Source: Actinomycetes bacterium
GTDB lineage: Bacteria; Actinomycetota; Actinomycetes; Nanopelagicales; Nanopelagicaceae
Reading direction: 5' to 3'
Assembly: GCA_014190155.1 (NCBI GenBank)
Contig: BJFY01000007.1
Location: forward strand, 22,734 to 86,733
Length of the DNA: 64,000 nt
Shown: positions 37,180 through 44,757 of the stretch, piece after piece
How positions within the stretch are numbered: the first letter of the stretch is position 1
Layout: each line of letters starts with the position of its first letter
The notes under the pieces: generated by a model
What the model was told of the DNA's origin: nothing
Seen by the model: the letters and a program-made list of their open reading frames with translations, nothing else
Databases searched by the model: none
Position numbers and translations under genes: made by a program

Positions 37180-39231
37180 TTAATTATTCGCTGCGACGTA
37201 AGCGCTGTCCAACACCCAAGCGCCATCCGATAGAACAGTTACAGGGTTTATGTCTAACTCAAAACCATCATCCCAACCAGCAGTTGCATCTGTGATTCTT
37301 AGCACGAGCTCAATAAATGCGGCACGGTCCGCAGCTTTTGCACCGCGAACTCCAGCAAATAATTTTGCCAAGCGAGTTTCGTCAATCATGGTATTTACAT
37401 CTTCATTACTTACAGGTAAAAGCCGAAGTGCAGTGTCGTTAATAACTTCAGTCAAAACACCACCGACACCAATCGTTAATACTCGACCAAGTGGTGACGG
37501 CGTAATGCCAACTAATACTTCAACGCCTTTAGGTATAAAACGCTCTACGAGAACTGATGCCTCGCCACTTTTTGCAATTGAAATTAAACGATCGAAAACT
37601 TCTGGGGCTTGCTCAGTAGAAATATTTAGTGCAACTCCGCCAGCATCGCTCTTATGTAGCAAACCTGGGATAACAGCTTTCAACACTGCTCGGCCACCAA
37701 CTTTCATAACCGCTGCACTAACGTCACTCTTCTTGGAAACAACTAATGATTCCGGAACTGGCACACCAACGCTTTGCCATAAATTCTTTAGCTCTACCTC
37801 GCTCGCACCAGCATTGGGGGTTGCGGTTGTTAGCACTAGCGGCTTGCGTGAATATTTTGGGATTGGAAGTGAAACTACTCGCAATAATTCAAGTGCCCGA
37901 GCAGCACGTTCTGGTGTCGGGTAAACCGGAATATTAAATTGTGCCAATTTTTTTGCAGCTAATGGAGCTAGTGATTGCGCACCAGTTCGAGCCACAACAA
38001 TTGGCAAAGATCTAACTTTCCCAGCAGCACCAAGAGCGTTAGCAATTCGCTCCACATCGTCTCCCACCAATACACAGAAAGCCGCAATAATTGCATCAAC
38101 ATTTTTATCATTAACCAATGTCGCCATACATTTTTCAAATAACTCTGGTGACGAAATCACAGCGGCAGTTACATCAACTGGATTAGTAGAGTTTCCGTAA
38201 CTTGGGATAAATTCATCTAGCGCTGCAATGGTTTTGGGTGCTAACTCGGCTAGCTCTAGTCCGCATGCTTCCAGCGCGTCAGTTCCTAGAATTCCACTTC
38301 CACCAGAAGTTGTAATAATCGCTACGCGTTTTCCAATTAACTTCGTACCAGTCGTAAAAACTGCGCCAGCATCAAGTAACTCTTCTACATTGTTCACTCG
38401 CACCGCTCCGGTAGCTTTGATCGCGGCATCAACTACTCGATCACCAGTTGCTAACGCACCTGTATGTGAAGCTGCTGCTTCGGCACCGGCTTCAGATCGT
38501 CCGGCTTTTAAAATTGCGGTTGGTTTCTTTGCTGCTATATCACGTAACTGTGCAATCTCAGTTAAACCTTCGGTATAAATTAAAATTCCAGCAATGGTTT
38601 TATCTTCAGAGAGCGCCGTTGCGATATCCATTGTACTTACTTCAGCTTCGTTTCCAGTTGTAACTACAACACCAATTGGTAAATCTCGATCCAAGCCGAG
38701 CGAGTAAGTGCCATAACCGAGCGCACCGGATTGGCTTACTAACGCAAGTGAGCCTGCCAAAAGTGCAGTGCTATCCGATGAAAAAACTGGTGAAAAAGTT
38801 GCGGTCAATTTTGCAGCGCCACCGACCGAACCAATGCAATTTGGTCCAATTAATCTCATCCCAGATTTTTTCGCAATTGAAACCAATCTATCTTGCGCTA
38901 TTGATCCGGCTGCATCCGCTTCAGCAAATCCAGATGCCATAACGGTTACAACGGGAACGCCAGCGCTTGCGCAATCTGATACTGCTGCTTCAACCGCGTT
39001 GAATGGCACCATTATTAGCGCTAAATCAATTGGCTTATTAATTTCAAAGATTGAAGCAAAAGCAGTTATTCCTAGAATAGTGCCACCTTTTGGATTTACT
39101 GGAAAAATTTCACCTTGGTATCCATGCTTTAGCAAATACTCAATTGGCAACCTTCCCATTGCGCCAACGCGTTCGGTAGCGCCGATGATTGCAACAGATT
39201 TAGCAGACCAAAGATTTGCAAGTTTGTTCAT
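37180..39231 (-). CDS. ADP-forming acyl-CoA synthetase (fused alpha/beta)
   Basis: A 683-residue fused NDP-forming acyl-CoA synthetase: an N-terminal CoA-binding domain (IIGATERVGAMGRLPIEYLL at about 15), central succinyl-CoA-ligase-like domains with the phospho-His loop AAASHTGALATGD near 257, and a C-terminal ATP-grasp domain (about 470-683, KVGGRAVLKAVIPGLLHKSD). It interconverts acyl-CoA plus ADP and phosphate with acid plus CoA and ATP. It could recover ATP from acetyl- or other acyl-CoA ends of the pathway. The start overlaps the RidA stop (TAATG), so it is part of the same reverse-strand operon as the SDR, RidA, ligase and mutase. Confidence 0.9.
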   Translation of the reverse strand: MNKLANLWSAKSVAIIGATERVGAMGRLPIEYLLKHGYQGEIFPVNPKGGTILGITAFASIFEINKPIDLALIMVPFNAVEAAVSDCASAGVPVVTVMASGFAEADAAGSIAQDRLVSIAKKSGMRLIGPNCIGSVGGAAKLTATFSPVFSSDSTALLAGSLALVSQSGALGYGTYSLGLDRDLPIGVVVTTGNEAEVSTMDIATALSEDKTIAGILIYTEGLTEIAQLRDIAAKKPTAILKAGRSEAGAEAAASHTGALATGDRVVDAAIKATGAVRVNNVEELLDAGAVFTTGTKLIGKRVAIITTSGGSGILGTDALEACGLELAELAPKTIAALDEFIPSYGNSTNPVDVTAAVISSPELFEKCMATLVNDKNVDAIIAAFCVLVGDDVERIANALGAAGKVRSLPIVVARTGAQSLAPLAAKKLAQFNIPVYPTPERAARALELLRVVSLPIPKYSRKPLVLTTATPNAGASEVELKNLWQSVGVPVPESLVVSKKSDVSAAVMKVGGRAVLKAVIPGLLHKSDAGGVALNISTEQAPEVFDRLISIAKSGEASVLVERFIPKGVEVLVGITPSPLGRVLTIGVGGVLTEVINDTALRLLPVSNEDVNTMIDETRLAKLFAGVRGAKAADRAAFIELVLRITDATAGWDDGFELDINPVTVLSDGAWVLDSAYVAANN

Positions 39232-39629
39232 TAAAGAACAGCAAACCCTTCAATCTCTACCAACGCTTCAATATCCCAAAGCCGAGTTACTCCTACTAAA
39301 GTCATCGCCGGATAATCTTTACCAACTAATCGCTGCCAAACTTTCCCAATTTCACGCGCATTTGCACGGTAGTTCTCGGGATCCACTGAGAAAATTGAAA
39401 GTTTCGTTAAGTTAGAAGGATTTCCGCCAGCCTTAGATAGCGCAGTTAATAAATTAGAAAGTGCTTTTTCGAACTGTTCCACAATGCCGTTTCCAACGAT
39501 TACACCGTCTTTGTTTAAGGCAGTCTGGCCAGCAAGGAAAATTAATTTCCCACCCTCGGTAGCAACCGCATGTGAGAACCCAATCGGAGCAGCTAATGAC
39601 TCTGGGTTTATTCGCTTTAATGTGCTCAT
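39231..39629 (-). CDS. RidA/YjgF-family protein lacking the catalytic Arg
   Basis: A 132-residue Rid protein (FLAGQTALNKDGVIVGNGIVEQ, then YPAMTLVGVTRLWDIEALVEIEGF). Canonical RidA hydrolyses enamines/imines and needs an Arg in the YPAR-S/T motif; here that residue is Met. It therefore belongs with Rid variants whose activity is unclear. In the proposed pathway an enamine (2-amino-5-oxocyclohexenecarboxyl-CoA) must be deaminated, which suits a Rid protein, but the missing Arg calls for caution. Start at 39629 is taken because the longer frame adds non-conserved residues and GGGGAG precedes it. ATGA overlaps with the upstream SDR. Confidence 0.85.
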   Translation of the reverse strand: MSTLKRINPESLAAPIGFSHAVATEGGKLIFLAGQTALNKDGVIVGNGIVEQFEKALSNLLTALSKAGGNPSNLTKLSIFSVDPENYRANAREIGKVWQRLVGKDYPAMTLVGVTRLWDIEALVEIEGFAVL

Positions 39630-40393
39630 TTTTTCTCCCCAATTGTGGTGGCATCTAACCAACGCGCTTGGCCAGTTTCACCATTGCTAATAAAATCAAT
39701 TGCAGCGATGGCAACTTCATCGGAAGTTAATAATCGGCCACCTGGTTGTTTTAAAGCTAAAGCGGCTCGTAACTCATCGCGAGTTTTACCAGTCCTTGTA
39801 GCTGTTACATCTAAACCTTTATCTAGCATTGGCGTATCAACATAACCAGGGCATAGCGCATTCACAGTAATTCCGTACTTACTTAATTCGACAGCGCTAG
39901 CACGGACTACTCCCACTACAGCATGTTTTGAAGCGGCATATGCAGTGACAAATGCTTCACCCATTAAGCCTGCAATGCTTGCAATCACAATTACTCGACC
40001 ATAATTTACAGTTTTCATAACTGGTGTAGCGGCACGAATGAATCTAAATGGTGCTGTAGTGTTTATTGCTAACGTCTTTTCCCAAATCGCATCTGTAGTG
40101 TCTTCAATTTTCCGCACATCTGCTTCGCCCGCATTAAGAATTATTACGTCAATGCCACCCCACGTGGCAACTACTTTAGAAATAATCTCATTTGGAATAT
40201 TTTTCGAAGTTGCATCCGCTGCGATTACTAGAGTTTCCCCAAGTGCACCGATAACAACTTCATTCAATTCAGATTCTGTTCGAGCAGTAACGGCAATTTT
40301 ATGTTTAAGCGGATCATTTTTTAATTGCAAAACTATAGCCTTGCCGATGCCGCGCCCCGCGCCAGTTACCAAAATCCGGAGTTGTCGATCCAT
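39626..40393 (-). CDS. Short-chain dehydrogenase, head of the mutase/ligase operon
   Basis: A 255-residue SDR with TGAGRGIGKAI at about 10, NAGEADVR near 87, Ser in VIASIAGLMG near 138 and YAASK near 153. It reduces a carbonyl or oxidises an alcohol with NAD(P). First gene of a five-gene reverse-strand operon, divergent from the thiolase gene. It could act on the 5-oxo or 3-hydroxy group of the alicyclic CoA intermediates. GGAGGGGG precedes the ATG. Confidence 0.88.
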   Translation of the reverse strand: MDRQLRILVTGAGRGIGKAIVLQLKNDPLKHKIAVTARTESELNEVVIGALGETLVIAADATSKNIPNEIISKVVATWGGIDVIILNAGEADVRKIEDTTDAIWEKTLAINTTAPFRFIRAATPVMKTVNYGRVIVIASIAGLMGEAFVTAYAASKHAVVGVVRASAVELSKYGITVNALCPGYVDTPMLDKGLDVTATRTGKTRDELRAALALKQPGGRLLTSDEVAIAAIDFISNGETGQARWLDATTIGEKK

Positions 40394-40415
40394 TTAAGAA
40401 TTCCCCCTCCATAAG

Positions 40416-40428
40416 CGCACCATGTGCG
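40416..40428. promoter_or_regulatory. Palindrome CGCAC-CAT-GTGCG in divergent promoter
   Basis: A perfect five-base dyad with three-base spacer lies in the 101-base region between the reverse-strand SDR operon and the forward thiolase gene. It is about 25 bases before the SDR start and could be a repressor site controlling both directions. Confidence 0.4.
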
Positions 40429-40494
40429 TAATATCGTTTCATAAAACACCATGTTAATGGCGAGTAATGCTGCGGATGGTCAATAATACGCTAC

Positions 40495-41685
40495 ATGCAA
40501 GAGCGTAAAGCCATCATCTCTGCGGCGGTAAGAACCCCATTTGGCGCTTATTTTGGTGCTCTTTCCAAAGTTCGACCTGATGATTTATTGGCTTTCACAA
40601 TTTCTGAATTAGTTAAGAAAGTTCCAAATTTAAATCTGGAATTAATTGACGATGTAATTATGGGCGATTCAAATGGTGCTGGTGAAGATAATCGAAATGT
40701 TGCGCGAATGGGTGCGCTACTTGCTGGACTTCCTGAAAGCATTCCTGGTGTAACTTTAAATAGATTATGCGGATCAGGTGGCGAAGCTGTGATTCAAGCA
40801 TCTCGAGCAATTCGACTTGGTGATTACAACTATGTGATTGCAGGTGGAGTTGAATCAATGTCCCGGGCACCTTGGATAGTAGAGCGTGGCTCAAAAAAGA
40901 AACCAGAGCAAACCACTGATTTAGTGCTTAACCAATCAACTGTTGGTTGGCGGATGACTAATCCCAAATTCCCGGCAGACTGGATACAAAGTCTTGGTCG
41001 TTGCGCTGAAGAAGTAAGTCAAAGGTTTGGAATTACTCGAAAACAAGTAGATGAATGGTCACTCCGCTCCCATCAACGCGCTGCTGTGGCTTGGGATAAG
41101 AAAATCCATGATGGTTTTGTAGTTCCATTTAACGGGCTTACATCTGATGAATCAATCCGTCGCGATACTTCGCTGGAAAAACTTGGCGAATTACCTTCGG
41201 CTTTCTCTGAAGGTGGAACTGGAACTGCTGGAAACTCTTCTCCAATAAATGATGGCGCGGTTGCAATGTTGATTACAAGTGAAATTAATTGCGCTGAACT
41301 TGGACTTCCCGGTATCGGAAGAATTCTTGCTACCCAAGTAACTGCTACAAAGCCAAATGAGTTTTCCCGCGCGCCTGTATCTGCAATTCATAAAGTTTTA
41401 AAGAAAGTAGATAGAAAAGTGAGTGATATCAAAGTTTGGGAAATTAACGAAGCATTTGCTTCCATGGTTTTAACGGTTCTCCATGAAATTCCAGAAATCA
41501 AACCAGAGCGCGTAAATATCAATGGTGGCGCGATTGCGATTGGTCATCCAGTCGGAGGTTCGGCAGCCCGGGTAATCGTTGATTGCGCTCGTGAATTAAA
41601 GCGCCAAGGTGGCGGTATTGGTATCGCGGCCGCTTGTATCGGAGTAGGGCTAGGCATCGCTGTTGTTATTGAAGTTGCCGAGTAA
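40495..41685 (+). CDS. Acyl-CoA thiolase, beta-ketoadipyl-CoA-thiolase (PcaF)-like
   Basis: A 396-residue thiolase. The acylated Cys is in NRLCGSGGEAV near residue 91, GGVESMSRAPW is near 121, the catalytic His is in NGGAIAIGHPVGGSAAR near 352, and the second Cys is in AAACIGVGLG near 382 (usually CIGGGQG). The sequence pattern is closest to PcaF/PaaJ degradative thiolases. It would release acetyl- or succinyl-CoA from a 3-oxoacyl-CoA. It is followed after nine bases by the BadI/MenB-like gene. Confidence 0.9.
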   Translation: MQERKAIISAAVRTPFGAYFGALSKVRPDDLLAFTISELVKKVPNLNLELIDDVIMGDSNGAGEDNRNVARMGALLAGLPESIPGVTLNRLCGSGGEAVIQASRAIRLGDYNYVIAGGVESMSRAPWIVERGSKKKPEQTTDLVLNQSTVGWRMTNPKFPADWIQSLGRCAEEVSQRFGITRKQVDEWSLRSHQRAAVAWDKKIHDGFVVPFNGLTSDESIRRDTSLEKLGELPSAFSEGGTGTAGNSSPINDGAVAMLITSEINCAELGLPGIGRILATQVTATKPNEFSRAPVSAIHKVLKKVDRKVSDIKVWEINEAFASMVLTVLHEIPEIKPERVNINGGAIAIGHPVGGSAARVIVDCARELKRQGGGIGIAAACIGVGLGIAVVIEVAE

Positions 41686-41694
41686 AGTATCGCC

Positions 41695-42492
41695 ATGATT
41701 AAACCGAGCGAGTTCACTGATATTACTTACGAAGTATCAGAATTAATCGCAACAATCACAATTAATCGTCCAGATCGCTATAACGCTCTCCGAGGTCGAA
41801 CTGTTGACGAATTGCTTGCAGCATTTAAACATGCGTGGGTAGATAAAAACGTTGGCGCAATAATTCTCACTGGCGCTGGTGAAAAAGCTTTCTGTACTGG
41901 TGGCGATCAAAAAGAACGCGCAACTACCGGTGGTTATGGCGATACCGAAACCGGAATGTTTGAAATTGAATCACTTCATAAATTAATTCGCGCAGTTCCA
42001 AAGCCAGTCATCGCGGCGGTTAATGGTTTTGCAATTGGTGGCGGACATGTACTTCATGTGCTCTGCGACTTATCAATTGCGTCCGAAACCGCAAAGTTTG
42101 GCCAAGTTGGTCCCCGAGTTGGATCTTTTGATGCCGGGTTTGGCACTGCATATTTAGCCCGCGTTGTTGGCGAAAAACGTGCGCGTGAAATTTGGTTCCT
42201 ATGTGAACAATATGATGCCGCGACTGCTGAGCGTTGGGGTTTAGTTAATAAAGTTGTTGCGCCTAATCAATTAATTTCAAGTGCACGCGAGTGGGCGAAA
42301 AAAGTTGCATCGCTCTCACCTACTGCGCTTAAAACACTAAAGCACTCATTTAATGCTGATTCTGACCATATTGGTGGCATTCAATCGCTAGCTTTTGATG
42401 TCCTTGATTTATATACCGAAACCGATGAATCTAAAGAAGGTGGCAAAGCTTTTACCGAAAAGCGTTCACCTGATTTCAATCAGTTCCGCTAA
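41695..42492 (+). CDS. BadI/MenB-like crotonase, candidate ring-cleaving hydrolase
   Basis: A 265-residue crotonase. The oxyanion-hole and substrate boxes FCTGGDQKER, GFAIGGGHVLHVLCDLSIAS and GQVGPRVGSFDAGFGTAYLA place it in the clade shared by MenB (dihydroxynaphthoyl-CoA synthase) and BadI (2-ketocyclohexanecarboxyl-CoA hydrolase). The tail TDESKEGGKAFTEKRSPDF looks slightly nearer BadI. No menaquinone genes are here; the neighbours are catabolic. I therefore favour ring-opening of an alicyclic beta-keto CoA ester, but MenB remains possible. A TAAAGT box overlapping the thiolase stop ends six bases before the ATG. Confidence 0.8.
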   Translation: MIKPSEFTDITYEVSELIATITINRPDRYNALRGRTVDELLAAFKHAWVDKNVGAIILTGAGEKAFCTGGDQKERATTGGYGDTETGMFEIESLHKLIRAVPKPVIAAVNGFAIGGGHVLHVLCDLSIASETAKFGQVGPRVGSFDAGFGTAYLARVVGEKRAREIWFLCEQYDAATAERWGLVNKVVAPNQLISSAREWAKKVASLSPTALKTLKHSFNADSDHIGGIQSLAFDVLDLYTETDESKEGGKAFTEKRSPDFNQFR

Positions 42493-42555
42493 GGCAAATC
42501 AAATTTAAGTTCTGAGTGACTTCGCGCGACTAACTACAAAGTCACTCAGTGTGCG

Positions 42556-42629
42556 TATCGCTGATGGGATTCGAACCCACGACCTTCAACTGAGTCAAAG
42601 TTGCGCTCTATCCGCTGAGCTACAGCGAT
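42556..42629 (-). tRNA. tRNA, anticodon read as GAC (Val), atypical
   Basis: The reverse complement has acceptor ATCGCTG/CAGCGAT, D-stem GCTC/GAGC, anticodon stem CAACT/AGTTG around loop TTGACTC, and T-arm with TTCGAAT. The loop gives anticodon GAC, i.e. Val. Two oddities: base 37 is a pyrimidine, where a purine is normal, and the variable loop has six bases. Pairing extends two further bases beyond the acceptor. No CCA is encoded. The cloverleaf is sure, the identity less so. Confidence 0.7.
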
Positions 42630-42714
42630 ACACAAAGTGCAATCTAAATTGAGTAATAGATCGCTTTTTTGAGACTTGTTCAGAATGTGGAGAATAAAAA
42701 GATGTTAATATTTA

Positions 42715-42736
42715 TTCAACTGAGTCAGAGTTGCGC
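42715..42736. repeat. Partial copy of the tRNA anticodon arm
   Basis: Twenty-two bases here match 42585-42606, the anticodon arm of the neighbouring tRNA, with one mismatch (position 42728). The copy lies 130 bases away in the same orientation and is not part of a full tRNA. Such tRNA-part duplications often mark past integration events. The remaining bases between 42630 and 42755 hold no other recognised feature. Confidence 0.7.
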
Positions 42737-42755
42737 AGATTATGCGCGGACTACA

Positions 42756-42787
42756 AAAAAGGCCCACAGGAAACTGTGGGCCTTTTT
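42756..42787. terminator. Bidirectional intrinsic terminator
   Basis: AAAAAGGCCCACAG (42756-42769) and CTGTGGGCCTTTTT (42774-42787) form a 14-bp stem capped by GAAA, with A and T tracts on either side. It ends the reverse-strand tryptophan-dioxygenase message, and could also stop forward readthrough. Confidence 0.93.
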
Positions 42788-42801
42788 ATATTTAACTTAA
42801 A

Positions 42802-43521
42802 TTAGTAAGCGGACTTCTTCGCTTCTTCTGCCAATGCGTGATTAGTGATTGTGGTTCGGATATCCCAAATTTCTGGGAAAAATGTAAAGGAATTCAACTT
42901 GCTAAGGATTTCGACCGGAGTCCCTTGAGTGCCTGAAACTTTTGCACCAATGCTTCGCTCCACAACTTTGTAGTGGCGGTGGCGCCAAAGATAGATCCGT
43001 TCATCTAGCTCTGTAAGAGCTTCTGCTAACAAATAAAGGTCTTCGTATTTGCGATCGTTTAAATAAAGCGTTAACAGATCAATATTGGCTTCACCTAACA
43101 AACGATGAAATTCTTTCCCAAGTCCTGGAACTCCTTTACGAAGTCCGTTAAATCCTGGCGAATCAAACCCGGAGCCATGACCGAGCGCACGTCGAACTTG
43201 TTGGTAATCCCAAGGCGACATTTTTTCTAACATATCAAGGGCTTCATGACATTGGCGCATGCAGATTGCAATTCGATCAAATAGGCGAAGTGCGCCACGG
43301 ATATCGTTCTTTTTCAAATAGTCGGTAGCTTCGGTAAGTTCGCTAATCGCTAGCTTTAACCAGAGTTCTGATGATTGGTGCACAACTGCAAAGAGCAGCT
43401 CGTCGCGATGTTCCCATTCACTTGGACTCTTCTGCAGACTTAATAACTCATCGGTGCGAACATAATTTTCGTAATCACTTTTAGCAGTTCCACCGAGTAC
43501 TGGTTTTTTTGCTTCGCTCAT
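42802..43521 (-). CDS. kynA: Tryptophan 2,3-dioxygenase (short form)
   Basis: A 239-residue heme dioxygenase. YENYVRTDELLSLQ at about 18, VVHQSSELWLKL near 48 (active-site His), YLWRHRHYKVVERSIGAK near 177 (proximal heme His region) and FFPEIWDIRT near 217 match tryptophan dioxygenase. Most bacterial forms are about 280 residues, so this is compact. It opens the indole ring of tryptophan to N-formylkynurenine, the first step of the kynurenine route. Its ATG overlaps the bicupin stop (ATGA), so the two are translationally coupled. Confidence 0.9.
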   Translation of the reverse strand: MSEAKKPVLGGTAKSDYENYVRTDELLSLQKSPSEWEHRDELLFAVVHQSSELWLKLAISELTEATDYLKKNDIRGALRLFDRIAICMRQCHEALDMLEKMSPWDYQQVRRALGHGSGFDSPGFNGLRKGVPGLGKEFHRLLGEANIDLLTLYLNDRKYEDLYLLAEALTELDERIYLWRHRHYKVVERSIGAKVSGTQGTPVEILSKLNSFTFFPEIWDIRTTITNHALAEEAKKSAY

Positions 43522-44288
43522 TTATCCATCATATCTACTGGGGCAGGGCGTCCATCTGGATAAAACGCTGCTGCTGGTGAGCCTTCCGGCCGGAACACAC
43601 CCAAAATCCAAAGATCTTCTGGATTTGGATTATGGATTGCATGTAGAAATCTAGGTGCAACATGAAATGCTGAACCTTTTTTCAACTCTTGAAGTGGACG
43701 CTCTGAAGTTACTAATCCGCCAGCGCCACGAACTATTACGCAAATTTCGTCATACAAGTGATAGTGATCTGGTGCGCCAGATGATGGAATAAATCCAACA
43801 AACATTGTGGCACCACGGCTGCCATTATTTTCATTAAATAGCGTCTCGTATTCGCGATCGCTTGAGGCTGCTTCTTTATTTGTTGCACCTAATTTAGTAA
43901 TGATTACTCGCTTCGCCATATCGATTGGCTTTGCCAGCGCGCTTCCCCAAGGCGTAATAGGTGACGGGACTTCGATGACTAAGAAAGAAATCTTTGAAGA
44001 AGTTGAAATTACTAAGACCTCTCCCGCATAAGTAAGAATGGCGGATCCTTCAGAAATCTCACTCCTATTTTGGTTTATTTCAACTGCGCCTGCGCCATCT
44101 AATACATATATATAACTATCGCAAAGAGTGTTATTTAATTGGTGTGATGCGGCTGCAGAGAATTCATATTGCTCGCATCGGAGTGGTTCGGCGTATGGCC
44201 CGCCTGGGACTGTTTCAAATGCTGAAATTGCTGGCGAAATAATATTAGCTTTGACGCAATTTATATCTCTAACTACTCCGGCCGACAT
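43518..44288 (-). CDS. Bicupin protein coupled to tryptophan dioxygenase
   Basis: A 256-residue protein with two cupin barrels. The C-terminal one keeps a metal site (PDHYHLYDEICVIV near residue 178 and APRFLHAIHN near 214: His, His, Glu, His). The N-terminal one (about 45-110) lacks the His set. The tail FRPEGSPAAAFYPDGRP is conserved-looking. Function unknown. Its tight coupling to tryptophan dioxygenase suggests a step or accessory role in kynurenine metabolism; ureidoglycine-aminohydrolase-type bicupins have the same fold and size but the motifs do not clearly match. A TAGATT box ends six bases before the ATG. Confidence 0.75.
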   Translation of the reverse strand: MSAGVVRDINCVKANIISPAISAFETVPGGPYAEPLRCEQYEFSAAASHQLNNTLCDSYIYVLDGAGAVEINQNRSEISEGSAILTYAGEVLVISTSSKISFLVIEVPSPITPWGSALAKPIDMAKRVIITKLGATNKEAASSDREYETLFNENNGSRGATMFVGFIPSSGAPDHYHLYDEICVIVRGAGGLVTSERPLQELKKGSAFHVAPRFLHAIHNPNPEDLWILGVFRPEGSPAAAFYPDGRPAPVDMMDK

Positions 44289-44294
44289 GGCAGC

Positions 44295-44316
44295 AATCTA
44301 TATCAGAGAGTATGAT
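44295..44316. promoter_or_regulatory. Divergent leaderless -10 boxes (bicupin/OsmC)
   Basis: On the minus strand TAGATT (44300-44295) ends six bases before the bicupin ATG at 44288. On the plus strand TATGAT (44311-44316) ends six bases before the OsmC ATG at 44323. Only 34 bases separate the two start codons, so both messages should be leaderless. Confidence 0.6.
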
Positions 44317-44322
44317 TGGTCT

Positions 44323-44754
44323 ATGAGTAAACATAGAAGTTCCGCTATTTGGTCAGGTCCAGTTCCAACTGGTAAAGGTTCGATGAAGTTTGGATTAGGT
44401 GGTCCAGAAGTTCCATATAACTTAACTGCCAGAGTTGAAGAAGAAAAAGGCACAAACCCAGAACAGCTAATTGCCGCTGCACATGCTGGTTGTTTCTCAA
44501 TGGCGCTAACTAGCGATTTAGAAGATGCTGGAATTGATGGAAATTCTGTAACTATTAAAACTGAAGCGACCGCAACATTAGAGGGTAAGGCCGATGGTTT
44601 CTGGATTACCGAAATTCATTTAGTTTGCCGCGGGACTGTGCCAGGTATGAGTGACGCTGATTTCAAAACTTATGCTGAAAAAGCCAAGAAAACATGTCCG
44701 GTTTCTAAACTTTATGCCAGCGCAACCATTACTTTGGATGCTGCGTTAATTTAA
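44323..44754 (+). CDS. OsmC-family peroxiredoxin
   Basis: A 143-residue protein. Both redox Cys are present (AAAHAGCFSMAL near residue 55 and KKTCPVSKLY near 126), and a Glu in NPEQLI near 44. OsmC/Ohr proteins reduce organic hydroperoxides with thiol help. The start at 44323 matches the family N-terminus and follows TATGAT by six bases; the longer upstream frame overlaps the bicupin gene. It lies convergent with the kynureninase-like gene, with three bases between stops. A role in coping with peroxides made by flavin oxygenases is plausible. Confidence 0.92.
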   Translation: MSKHRSSAIWSGPVPTGKGSMKFGLGGPEVPYNLTARVEEEKGTNPEQLIAAAHAGCFSMALTSDLEDAGIDGNSVTIKTEATATLEGKADGFWITEIHLVCRGTVPGMSDADFKTYAEKAKKTCPVSKLYASATITLDAALI

Positions 44755-44757
44755 GTT

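Noticed and set aside
37250..39415. Forward open frames opposite the ADP-forming synthetase
   Set aside because: Low-complexity Ser/Thr/Ala products mirroring a clear reverse-strand enzyme.
41695..42492. Simple annotation as MenB of menaquinone synthesis
   Set aside because: Motifs alone allow it, but no other men gene is present and the neighbours are catabolic, so the call is left open between BadI and MenB.
44128..44322. N-terminal extension of the OsmC protein
   Set aside because: It overlaps the bicupin gene on the other strand; the family start and the -10 box support 44323.
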